From Immersiella caudata (lineage: Eukaryota; Ascomycota; Sordariomycetes; Sordariales; Lasiosphaeriaceae): 64,000 bases of DNA. This document shows, one piece after another, positions 54,710 to 64,000 of the stretch. Both the position numbers and the translations under genes were made by a program. The notes beneath the pieces are model-generated. The model ran no database searches, had not been told where the DNA came from, and saw only the letters and a program-made list of their open reading frames with translations. The stretch spans positions 3,968,001-4,032,000 of the forward strand of contig JAULSU010000003.1 in NCBI GenBank assembly GCA_030512335.1. The letters are read 5' to 3'. Every line of letters begins with the position of its first letter. Position 1 is the stretch's first letter.

Positions 54710-57454
54710 ATGGTGTCGGTGTTGACGCTCACCGTCGCTGAGGTGTCGGGCCTCATTGCCGCGGCGGTGATGGTCGGTAAGGGCGCTTCCCACCCCATTC
54801 TCGCTGTTGTCTTGGCTAAACGCACGTGTTTGGACAGTCCAGTTTGCCCTACCCGCGCTTTGTGTTGTTATTATGATTCAGTATGTCGGGACCGACAATA
54901 CAGCGGTAAGTGGCGGTCCCTCCCCCTTTGTTTCTTTTTCCGCTGTCTCTGCCAGGAGCAAAACTCTCTTGGGGCCCCCGGCGAAGCGAAGAATTCCTAA
55001 AAAAAAAAAAAAAAAAAAAAGGGGGGGGGGGGGGGGGATAATGAGCTCTAATTGACACCGTCGCAGGCAACTTGGAGTGTGGTCAACCGAATGATCAGTA
55101 ATACCATTTGGCCGTTTCTCCTCCGTGCCGATACAGTGGGCACCGTCAATCGCTCAGCGACAGCGATTGCATCAACGTGGGCCGTGACAATTTGCGCGGT
55201 ATTGGTGGTCATCACCAGCGTGGTGACACCGCTTGGCCTTCGCGAAGAAACTGTCCCTTATTCTTCTCAACCTCTCGACCTACAGTACGTCAAAGACACG
55301 AGCCCCTGGGGTCTTGCCACCATGGATCGGCCCGACCGAGAACTCAGCCGTTACTGCGAGTTTGGGCGGAACTTGAATTGTCCGGGGCAGTTCCAGGGCG
55401 TGAGGTTTCTGGAAATTCCACCTGGCTCAGGAAACTTCACAAGCGTGCGCGACAATAACCAGACGTCTATCATTAACACGACCTTACCAGAAAATTTTAC
55501 TGCCATGTTTACCAGCGCCACCAGTGAACCAGGTAACACTCTATCCGGACTCTTCAACATCCAGTACCGCCGCTGGGACCTTACCCGTCATGGTCTTGCG
55601 GATTTTGGCAAACCCCGTGTCAAAGGGGTGGATGCCGCAACCGAGAATCTCATGGCACTGAACGATATCTTCATCAGAGAAGGCGTTGTCATTGACATGA
55701 GGGATACCGGTAACCCTGGAGTAGGCTTCAGAAACCACACCATCCCGGTTGGACTCGCCTACGGTGGAACCTGGAGCGAGGACTTGACTTGGCTCGAGCC
55801 CGTAACCGCATGTGCCGACACAAACACGTCTATAGAGTTCGAAAAAGCCGACACCGTCAATGCTTTCACTGATCGCGAGACTGCCTACCTTGTCGACCGA
55901 GGCGGCTTCCAGGGTCTTTCCATCGCTGACCTTGAGGCACCCCCGTGGGGCGATAACCAGACCCTGGACCTGGCGGGTCGTGCTCAGAAGGCCGCCCGCC
56001 AATACAACGTGCTTCTCGCCGCCCTGCTCAACATCACACTCCCACTAGGACCTGATAACCAAACCCTCCCGAGATTCAATCTCTCCAGCGACCCCTTCTC
56101 TGGGCCAACGGGTTGGTTGGTGTCATCGCAGGATCCAGAGGCCGTCGTCAACGATGAGCTAAGATCTCCCTTTGGATTCTCATTCAGCAGCAATTTGAGC
56201 ACAACCGGAGATATCGTGCCGCGCCCCGCCGACCTGCCGCCGGCTTATCCGGACGGGATGAGAAGGATGTTTGCGAGCAACTTCACCGCAATCGCACAAA
56301 TATGCAGCGGTTGGTACACGCTGGAGGGCCGACTGGACTTGCGAGCCACCAACATCAGCAATCCGGCGGTCAAGTGTGGCATGTTCGTTGGCGCTGGTTT
56401 GTGGGAGCAGCTGTCGGAAGATGAAACCCAAACTGTGTCTAGATCGCACAAGAAGCTCTACGTGTGTGCCTCAGCAGTGCGAACTGCCGTCAAAACAGTC
56501 GACTTCGTCTACAATGGAACCGATTCCTCCGATATGCGACTTGAAAACCTGCGCGTCGCCAACGTGACAGACAAGACTTGGACCGATGACAGCTCGCGAC
56601 CTCTCTGGGCTGTCGAGACCAGCGAGCCGCGGGCTGCGTACTTTGACCCGTTATGGGGTCTGGTATCTCAAGCCTATGAAAACTTTCCCGGCTTCTACAC
56701 CACGCGGGCTGACACTCTCTGGCTTCCATTTGGGTCTTCCTTTGTTTTGAATTTCGGTCAGACTGTCGGCTCAGATGCCATAGCAGCGGCCAGCGTCCCA
56801 CAGTTGAACTTGGACGGGCTTTACGGCAACGTATTCGGGGGTGATGTCCATGACAACGGCTACTACTCTGGACGTCTAAGCTATGCTCTTTCACTGCGGT
56901 GGATTGAGCTGTCGAAGAGCGTTCAGACCGCATCCCTAATACCCAGCCTCATGATGACCGACGCTCTCGCTCGTGTCCTCGTCGGCACCAAAACGGCTAT
57001 ACGGTCTAAGCCCATTGGTTGGCCCCCGAAAATGGCGTCCGAAGACCCTGATGTTGGGCTCTCCACAGCCACCGGCCTGGTATACGAACGAGTCATTCGT
57101 TATGATCTTCGTTATGGCATTCCCGCATTCATCACACTCTTTGTCTTTGCTGTTGTGCTGATATGGTCCGGCAGCGTTTTGCTTACATCGTGGACCGTGT
57201 TGCGGACGCTCCAACGACAGTATAACCAGATCTCCACCGGGCGGCTGGTCACGAACCTCATGTTCCCCGGGCGAAGCGATCCCAACCAGCCCTCATCGGC
57301 GTGGGCAGCAGGAGATGGAGGTCTCTTGCTCAGGTTTGGGCGCGTCAAGGAGCCGATGCAAGACCACTTTTGTTTGGTGCAGGCGAGACAAGATGGCTAT
57401 CAGTGGGCAGAGAAGGGGGAGAGTACGCCGTTGGGAAGAGAGGGAGGGCCGTGA
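54710..57454 (+). CDS. Large fungal integral membrane glycoprotein of unknown function
   Basis: Exons 54710-54776, 54838-54905 and 55067-57454 give 840 residues. The N-terminus has membrane helices over the first three exons (LTLTVAEVSGLIAAAVMV, FALPALCVVIMIQYV, then AIASTWAVTICAVLVVITSV). A conserved ectodomain follows (VTPLGLREETVPYSSQPLDL, YVKDTSPWGLATMDRP, NIQYRRWDL) with many N-x-S/T sites. A last helix (IPAFITLFVFAVVLIWSGSV) and a cytosolic tail close the protein. This is a widespread Pezizomycotina family found mostly in accessory regions; no function is established that I know of. The second intron carries an A21-G17 tract. Confidence 0.78.
55000..55037. repeat. A21-G17 homopolymer pair
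   Basis: 21 A followed directly by 17 G inside an intron of the membrane glycoprotein gene. Length is likely variable or uncertain in the assembly. Confidence 0.9.
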
Positions 57455-57852
57455 TGGACGATATTCGAGTGCTTTGGTGGAGAGTCTGGTTGTGTTGTGT
57501 TTGCGTTTGGTTGGAAGGCGTCAAAACTTCTTCTGTAGGTCTTTGAGATATACCCATAATATTTGAGTAGTCGGTGGGAGGATGGTGGCTGTCGATAATT
57601 GTAATATGCTTGAAGCACGCAATCCCGCTCTGCGAACGGTGCGTTGTGCGGGGGCTGATTCGGACGCGGTTTCCCTGTTTTGGTAGTTCCACACCGATTC
57701 GGGAGGAGCGGGCGGCCCACTTGTCACGACCGCATCCAAACGACCGCTCTGGCTCTGCCTCCGCCCCTTGGACCAGATTTGTCTCTACATCGACGTTTCC
57801 TCGATAGGAATTCGGACCAAAATTCCGTTGAGACACTTTCGGAGCGGAGCAC
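57455..57852 (+). promoter_or_regulatory. Intergenic region upstream of the Zn2Cys6 gene
   Basis: About 400 bp between co-directional genes; no other feature seen. Confidence 0.4.
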
Positions 57853-60194
57853 ATGTCCTCCCCGGCAGTCCACCTCAGGCGCAACGGCGCTCCAAGATCG
57901 TGCGAGGCTTGTCGGAAAACGAAGGTCAAATGCGACCATTCTGCTCCGTGCAACCGCTGCGCGACTAAAGGCCTCGAATGCGTATACGCTGTTGCCCCAG
58001 CGACTCCGCGCTTCCGGGTGGCTCGTTTCGACGTTAGCTCGGGCCGAGTACGCACCACGCGCGTTCGGGAGAGAGCGCGGGATCAAATCGAGGAAGACGA
58101 AACATCAAGACAAGAGCCACACCAGCCACCAGCACTTCAGTCAGTGTCCATTCATTTGTCGGTCTTGACTGGTGCCAACTCGCGTCCCAGATCCCCGCGG
58201 CAAACAACGCTGGAAGATGTCCAGATTACCACACCGCCTGTCCAACCAACAAGCGCCTTTGTCAGCCCTGGAAGCTACCATGATCTCTCAGACTTGGGAG
58301 CTGCCACTGACTCATCAAACACCACAACCCATACTATTGACCGCATACACCTAGATTTAGGCCTGCAGATCATCGACTTTGTGCTAGCGCACTCGACGCT
58401 TCTGCAAAACCAGCTTCACTACGTCTACCGTGTAATTCGAATGCCGGTAGTCCCTCCCAAAGTCATGTTACCGGCAGTGGATTCGCTTTTCACCACCATA
58501 CACAATGACATCCCGCCTGGGGACCAGGACGCCAAGCTGCGGAGGGTCATCCGCATCTTCCAAAGCTCCTACCAACCCATCCGCGCCACAAAACACTCCA
58601 CCGTTGACGATATTTGCAGAGATATTTCCGGGGAAAATGTGCGATTTGAAACCATTGGGAATGTTCTGACCATGGCGGGGCTGTGCCTGATCCACATCCC
58701 CGCTCGCGACTTTGCATTGTTGGATCCCGAACGGCGGAACAAGCAGGATCTCATGCAGCCGTTCCACAGCATCACAGACACTGTGAACGCGCTACTCAGT
58801 GCTTCACCGGTTGTCAACGAACTTGGGGTTTGCCTCAAGTACAACCAGCTTCTGTTGGCTCTATACCGCTTTGGCGACTCAAGTCGGTTACACAGCCCAC
58901 CCCATTCTACAAGAGTTCGGCGAGCTAACCTTGCGATGGATATGTGCAGGCCAGCGGCTCTACTCAAGTTTCATGGAACTCACCGCTTCCATGTATGCCG
59001 CGGGCATGCATCAAGACAGAGCTGGCAACTCCGACCCAGCCGAGTGTGCCGGCTTGATGTACCAGTGGCGTCGACGCTGCTTCGCTTCTGTGTATTACAT
59101 GGACAAGGTCATCGCTACCAATCTTGGCCGCCCGCCGCTCGTCCCTCGTAACTACTGTGTTTTGGATGCGCCCTTAGACCTCGACGACGACGAGCTGATA
59201 GGCCCAGGCCTGGACCTCAATCTTCAGAAGCTCGACCGGAACGGTTGGAACACCGATGGCCGTCAACGGTCCACCACTTACATGCGCCTTCAATACCTCC
59301 TTGCAACGGCTCGGGAAGAAGCCTTAGAGCTACACCTCGGCATGAACACTTGTGCTGCCTCAGCGAAGGCCGAGTACGTGCAGCGTCACCTGGTCCCACC
59401 AACGCTTGCTAACACTTTTGTTAGTGCCATACTCCAAAGGCTCCACATGATATGGGAAAACTGCCCCAAAATCGTCAAATACTCCTCAGAAATCTGGCAA
59501 GCCGGGATGTGTCCTCACGACATCTGGTTTCTGGTCCGCTTTCATCTGGACTACCTTTATTCCATTTTCCTTTTGCGCCGATTCAATGCTCGACAAAACC
59601 ACTCTTCGGAAAGTGTGTCGTCACTCCTGTCCGCGGCCAAGAACGTTTTGTCTATCGTTTTGGTTTTCAACGAGCACCGTGATATTATGCGAGAAGTTCG
59701 CAGCGATTTTTCTTGTATTGTAAGCATGAGGATGGGCATTCTCACTGGTTTGGCTCTGACCGTATTAGTTTCTACCTTATGGTCTCCCTTGCGCTGATGT
59801 ATTGGCAATGGAACTTCTCCACCGTCCAGAAGCTTTCTCTCGGTCGAGCATCTACAACGGCGGCTCCTCGAGTACCCGCGCTGAGTTGATACGGGAGTTG
59901 ACTGTATTCGCCTCATGCCTGAGTTGGATGTCTGGCAAAAACGGCAGCAGCTCTAAATTCAGCAGGGAAACGCAAAAACGCCTGACGAAGGTTCTCGATC
60001 AGATTGTTGACAATGCACCATCACACTCCACCACTATAACCGGCTCGGAGCTTCAGGGCTTCGGAGCGGAACCTGGACAAGGAGCTGTTTTACCAGACAC
60101 AGCGGCCCCGAATGTTGGCCATCTCTTTTTCGATTGGGATACCAGTGTATACTGGGATTCACACTTGGATTTCTTCTCGCAGTCTCTGATGTAA
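57853..60194 (+). CDS. Zn2Cys6 transcription factor with fungal-specific domain
   Basis: Exons 57853-58882, 58950-59719 and 59769-60194 give 741 residues. The zinc cluster is at residues 17-44 (CEACRKTKVKCDH through CNRCATKGLEC, spacing C-x2-C-x6-C-x5-C-x2-C-x6-C). The middle-homology domain spans roughly 170-600, including YYMDKVIATNLGRPPLVPRN. The last splice joins SCI to FLPYGLPCADVLAMELLHRP. The first intron uses a weak GTCGGT donor but restores QLLLALYRFGDSS to QRLYSSFMELTASM. A regulator of a local metabolic or transport pathway is inferred from class only. Confidence 0.85.
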
Positions 60195-60257
60195 GAGCGA
60201 AAGTAAGATCCAATCCTTATCTGCAACTTCCCGGCTCCATCCTGACTTGTTGTTTCC

Positions 60258-60813
60258 CTAGACTTCTGGAAGGTCGATCCTATAGTCAACATTCACCTCC
60301 GTCACCCCGTCCGACCCTTTGAAAAACAGCACGCCATCATACTTGAGGTGGCCATGGCTACCCACGGCTGGGATCGTGGAATTGAGGAGCTTGAAGAGGT
60401 CCTCGGCTCCCACGTTGACGAACTCGACGCTCGGATTGTGTACAATTATGGCGCACGTTTCAAACCTAAGCACCCAGTAAGCAGTCGACCCACATCGCGG
60501 CCATTCTGGCCTAGAAGTATCATAAGCCCCAATACTCACCTGGCTAGCTCGGTTTCACTGTCAACGTTGATGGAGAAGTTCTCGCTTCCGGTGAGAGAGT
60601 TACGAAGTTGCACGCAGTCCGTCAGCAGCGGAGCATTCTCGGCGGTAAAATCGCCCCAGGCCAAAAGGCGGGGCAATTCACGCCGCGCTTCACCAAATCG
60701 CTGTGAAATATCGTGGCGGGAGAGGCCCCGCGAGACACGGACTTGGTGGATTTGGCGAGACCAGTAATGGTGAGAATGGCGATGGCCAGTTCGGGCGCAA
60801 TTTTGAGCTTCAT
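60258..60813 (-). CDS. Small secreted protein, effector-like
   Basis: Proposed exons 60813-60682, 60637-60540 and 60465-60258 give 145 residues. A signal peptide MKLKIAPELAIAILTITGLA is followed by LTDCVQLRNSLTG, then FETCAIIVHNPSVEFVNVG over the second splice, and KYDGVLFFKG. The two Cys after the signal and the small size match fungal secreted proteins of the Hce2/Ecp2-like kind, but the match is loose. The 44-nt intron 60638-60681 (donor GTGAAT) is required to join the frames; if it is not real the gene carries a frameshift. Confidence 0.55.
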
Positions 60814-61565
60814 GATGGTGAGAAGCGGTTGAATTTGTCTTGTTGGGTTGAATTGCTGAAGGGGGTGCTGGGTTGTTTCGCCGCGGATTCTGTTTTTGGG
60901 GCGGGTCACGTTCTTACAGCAAATGGTGGATGGATTTTACGCTAGAGGTATGATGTCGCCCCGCCCAACGCCGCGATGGTTGCTGTTGCATTTACGTGCT
61001 ATTCCCGGGGTTGGCTCAGTTATACAACTTCGAAGCAGGCTAACAGCAACAGCATCAAGAGGCGCATGCCGGCAAGAATCCCCAGAGTTACAACGCGATG
61101 ACGCGGCTTTTGGTCAACAATTCAGGGGCACCGATGATTTGGTCTCTGGTTGACATCTTCAGCGGCACAGCTAATGCCACGGTCTCGGCTTGGCAATCGA
61201 GCCATCCTCATGTGTTGTTTCGCCTTCGTTTATAAAAGGCCGTAGAGAAGGTCACGTGTCCTGGGTGCACTACTTCGGTATGGTGTTATGAGAACATGTG
61301 GCGCAAGTCCTTCTTGTTCACCCTGGGTATTGCTGTGTTATGGTAGACTGTCCGTTGATACCCGTCTGCTTGGGCAAAATGACAGATATCCGGGAAGGAA
61401 TAGGAGTGTGTTTCAGTTGTTCGTATTTGAGCGTGGAGTCTATACTCACACTCATACGTCATTGAATTCCGCCACATGCCCCGACCAGGCGGAACGACCA
61501 AAGTTCAAAGTTGCCCCATCCCCAGGGCAACCGCCCTCCAATATAGATCCAAACTCATCATCCCC
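60814..61565. promoter_or_regulatory. Intergenic region with TATA-like and E-box-like sites
   Basis: Holds the promoter of the small secreted protein gene. TTTATAAAAGG at 61,230-61,240 reads as a TATA box on either strand, and CACGTG is at 61,253-61,258. The TATA is about 420 bp from the start codon, so its link to that gene is uncertain. Confidence 0.35.
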
Positions 61566-62355
61566 TCATTCCAACTTCTCCATCGTCCCAAACGCCTTCT
61601 TCACCCCCTCCCTCTCCAACATCCTCCCAATCCACCCCTTCACCTCCGGATACTTCTCCGAATCAAACTCCTCCTTGCTCAACACCTTCTCCACAATCGT
61701 CTGCCAGCTCACAAAGGCCAAATCCGCATACGAATACTTCCCTCCCACCAACCAAGGACCTCCCTCTACTTCAGGAAACTTCTGCTGTTCACCTTTTAGA
61801 ATCCCTTCCAAAACAGCCGTCACGCGGTTCACCTCCTTGACGTAGCGCTCTACCGCGCTGGGCAGGGCTTCGTGGTGGAAGGACTTGAACCAGGCGGCTT
61901 GGCCGTAGTACGGGCCTTGGCCGGAGACTTGAAAGAAGAGGTATTGGGTTGCGAGGTGGGATTCAGGGGAGTTGGGGGGGAAGGAGATTTTGTGATGGGG
62001 GTCGTAGGTTTGGATGAGGTAGAGGGCGATGGCGCCGGATTCCCAGATGGTTAGATTCGTGTCTGTGGGATGTAAGTTACTAGGGGGAAATGGGATTGTG
62101 GAACGGAAAAGGGGGAAAGGGGGAAGGTGGGAAAAGGGGGTTCTGGAGAGGAGACATACTGGGGTCGTGTAGGGCAGGGAGGCGGCCGTTGGGGTTGATG
62201 GCGGTGTAAGAGGGGTTCTTGACGTCGGAGAGGGGGATGCGGATAGCGGTGCAAGGCAGAGAGAGCTCGTTGAGGAGGGCGGCGATTTTAGGGGGGTTGG
62301 CGCCGCCGACGCCGTAGAGGGTCAGGGGCTTGTGGGCAGCGTTGGAAGAAGCCAT
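61566..62355 (-). CDS. Glutathione S-transferase
   Basis: Conjugates glutathione to electrophiles or acts in dehalogenation and peroxide detoxification. Exons 62355-62160 and 62062-61566 give 230 residues. The N-terminal thioredoxin-fold domain has PLTLYGVGGANPPKIAALLN, NPNGRLPALHDPN over the splice site and LTIWESGAIALYLIQTYD. The helical C-terminal domain contains SGQGPYYGQAAWFKSFHHEA, WLVGGKYSYADLAFVSWQTI and ends GVKKAFGTMEKLE. The layout fits fungal Ure2/GTT-like enzymes. The intron is 97 nt. Confidence 0.9.
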
Positions 62356-63541
62356 GGTGAAGAGATTTTATTTGTGTTGTCGGAGATCGTAGAGCGGGCT
62401 GTTGTGGCGACTTTGACCTTGACTTGCAGTGCTTTGAAGAGTGGTTGAGCAGGCGGTATTAGTAGCACTTCCAAACTCAGCCGCCGACACCAAGAGGTGA
62501 TGCCATCGCGAAGCCTTGTAAACATGATTGCCTAAGCAATGGTAATCCAGATTATCAATGATGGGTAATCCAACGTGGCTGTCACCCTCTGTGCAGCTGG
62601 AACGGCAGTTCGGTTCGAAGTGCGGGATTCGCGGGGCCGGAATTCCGAATCAGGCAATTCTCGTCCGGCCCGGTCGTGCTAATGTCCGAGCCCCGACCCC
62701 CGCCCCCGCCTAGTCCGGCCCCGCTCCGGTGGCTCCGACCTCTGTCCACCTTTTCGACACTGTGATTTTCAGGGCCAAGTGGTGCGAGAAAAAAGTTTGA
62801 TTGCATTCATTCCCAGCCCCTCGATCAGAAGCAGTCCGGGCCTCCCGGAATTCCCCGTAAGCCTTGATGTTGGAGATATAGAGCATGGAAAGTTCCTTCA
62901 AAATGTCTTTTGGCACATCAGCAACGTCTTTTCCAGGTCATTAGAGGGCTCTCTCCTGATCTTTGGGCGGGTGGAACTCATTTCTCCCATCGTCTCAGAG
63001 TGTATTGCAGACACCTTTCAGATGCATCAGTCTAGAACCCCTTCGAGTTTACGCAGTACTTTGTGTAAGTGGACACGGACTGCGGTTCGGTTCTGGCCCG
63101 ATCTGCTCAGTACATTGACACCGGGATAGGGTGCTTCTGCGGCCCCAAAAAGAGACCGGTTGCGCATCCAACCCCCAGTCAAGGGCGACTCGGTCATCGG
63201 TATGACCGGAAGCTCCCAATGCAACGGTTGGCAGTCATGGTTGACGGCCTCACGGACGGTCGCACGAGTCCTGTCAATTGCCAGTGGCCAACCCCGAAGT
63301 GTTCCCAGAAGAATGCCCGTGGCATGCTTCCCCAGCCTCGGAGAAAGCAATCGGTACCGGTGACGGCCAACGAGTTGAATACAAATGGTCTAGATCTTGA
63401 TACTTACCAAGGGTCATGGGTCGCACCAGAATGGACAACGTTCAGCTGATAATAACCCATCAATCCAACACCGATTGGTACATACGACCATACCCACTGG
63501 AAAATTCGGGATCCCGTCCGCTCTCCCATAGACAAGCCAGT
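62356..63541. other. 1.2-kb gene-free interval
   Basis: Contains the GST promoter, a GC-rich stretch near 62,690-62,720 and short chance frames only. Confidence 0.4.
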
Positions 63542-63770
63542 GAGGGCCAGACTAGTAGTTGGGTCGGTGACGACCAGTGAATCCCTGGTGTTGTATGTTT
63601 TTTATTTCCTTTCGCTTGTATCCTTTTTTCCCCAGGAACCGTTGGGGATCTTGTCTAGCTTTTGCTCCGCTGGGATGTGATATCTGTCTGTTTCATCACG
63701 AATGGTAGCTGTGTGCTTCGTGAAACTGGTTGCCTCTAGTGTAATGCTGACCTTATATGCAGGAACCCTT
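63542..63770 (-). pseudogene. Tail fragment related to the membrane-protein remnant at 42.1 kb
   Basis: The first 62 bp match 42074-42134 with few differences. On the minus strand both encode KTYNTRDSLV-(I/V)-TD. Upstream, the minus strand reads KVSITLEATSFTKHTATIRD and YHIPAEQKLDKIPNGS, then a stop (TAA) before the shared tail. It is a relic of the C-terminal tail of the same family. Confidence 0.55.
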
Positions 63771-64000
63771 CTATCAGGGCGGGCGTCAGTTACGATGATG
63801 GCTCTCGCAATCGAACCCTTTGCTCAGCAAGCAGTCAACACAGTTGACTGCGGATTTCACGTAGTCGCTGAGTCTTCAGCGGGAATTCCAATCGCTCACA
63901 ATCCCCTTCCTTCGTCTACTACAATCCTCAGTTTGGTCAATGGAGTCACCGAAACTTCGGAAAAGGAGGCCCCCTTGCCAATTGCATGCGCCACATCCCG
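63763..64000 (+). CDS. DUF3176-like membrane protein, partial, runs off the window
   Basis: Plus-strand frame open to the end of the window. It reads TLLSGRASVTMMALAIEPFA, then QQAVNTVDCGFHVVAESSAG; ALAIEPFAQQAV followed by a Cys is the family hallmark near the second membrane helix. The preceding GCAG (to 63762) may be a splice acceptor. The 5' part is not recognisable upstream, where an opposite-strand tail fragment lies, so this may be a rearranged copy rather than an intact gene. Confidence 0.5.

Overview
The window is fungal, most likely a filamentous ascomycete (Pezizomycotina) and probably a Sordariomycete. The genes are compact with many 45-115 nt introns (GT..AG, frequent GTAAGT/GTATGT donors). 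The protein set also fits: the ERMES subunit Mdm10, scytalone dehydratase of DHN-melanin synthesis, a Zn2Cys6 regulator, a SesB/NACHT-type N-terminal domain and RIP-like decay of repeats. The species cannot be named from the sequence alone.

Layout. Positions 1-27,400 are mostly conserved chromosome: eIF3c, a divergent uS11/uL30 ribosomal-protein pair whose uL30 gene carries an intronic box C/D snoRNA, the iron-sulphur assembly factor Isa2, a secreted double beta-trefoil lectin-like protein, ribosomal protein eS19, a deaminase-like protein, Mdm10, scytalone dehydratase, a DUF2293 protein, a CorA-type Mg transporter, an O-methyltransferase and an aldehyde dehydrogenase. Positions 27,400-42,900 are accessory and partly decayed: an MDR dehydrogenase pseudogene, an AA7 FAD oxidase, an ankyrin protein, a P450, a degenerate NLR N-terminal domain, a 5'-truncated MFS transporter and the tail of a large membrane protein.

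Positions 42,908-49,964 form a nest of transposons. A pogo/Fot1-type DNA transposon (45-bp terminal inverted repeats, TA duplication) was invaded by a gag-only LTR retroelement (CTTAG duplication) and by a 673-bp element (AATAT duplication). The retroelement itself holds another copy of the 673-694 bp element and two copies of a 530-bp element. One 530-bp copy was split by a solo LTR of the same retroelement family, and a third 530-bp copy sits inside the 5' LTR. Target-site duplications and restored transposase reading frames support the order.

Positions 50,800-64,000 hold a DUF3431 protein, a Cys-rich single-pass membrane protein, a large polytopic glycoprotein, a Zn2Cys6 regulator, a small secreted protein and a glutathione S-transferase. 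At the right edge are fragments related to the membrane-protein remnant at 42.1 kb.

How the genes work together. The translation genes are ordinary housekeeping loci. The O-methyltransferase, aldehyde dehydrogenase, MDR, FAD oxidase, P450, MFS, Zn2Cys6 regulator and GST look like the tailoring and support set of secondary metabolism, but no polyketide, peptide or terpene synthase is present and two members are broken. I read this as an eroding or scattered metabolic region; that is inference. All exon boundaries were assigned by eye from splice signals and reading-frame continuity.
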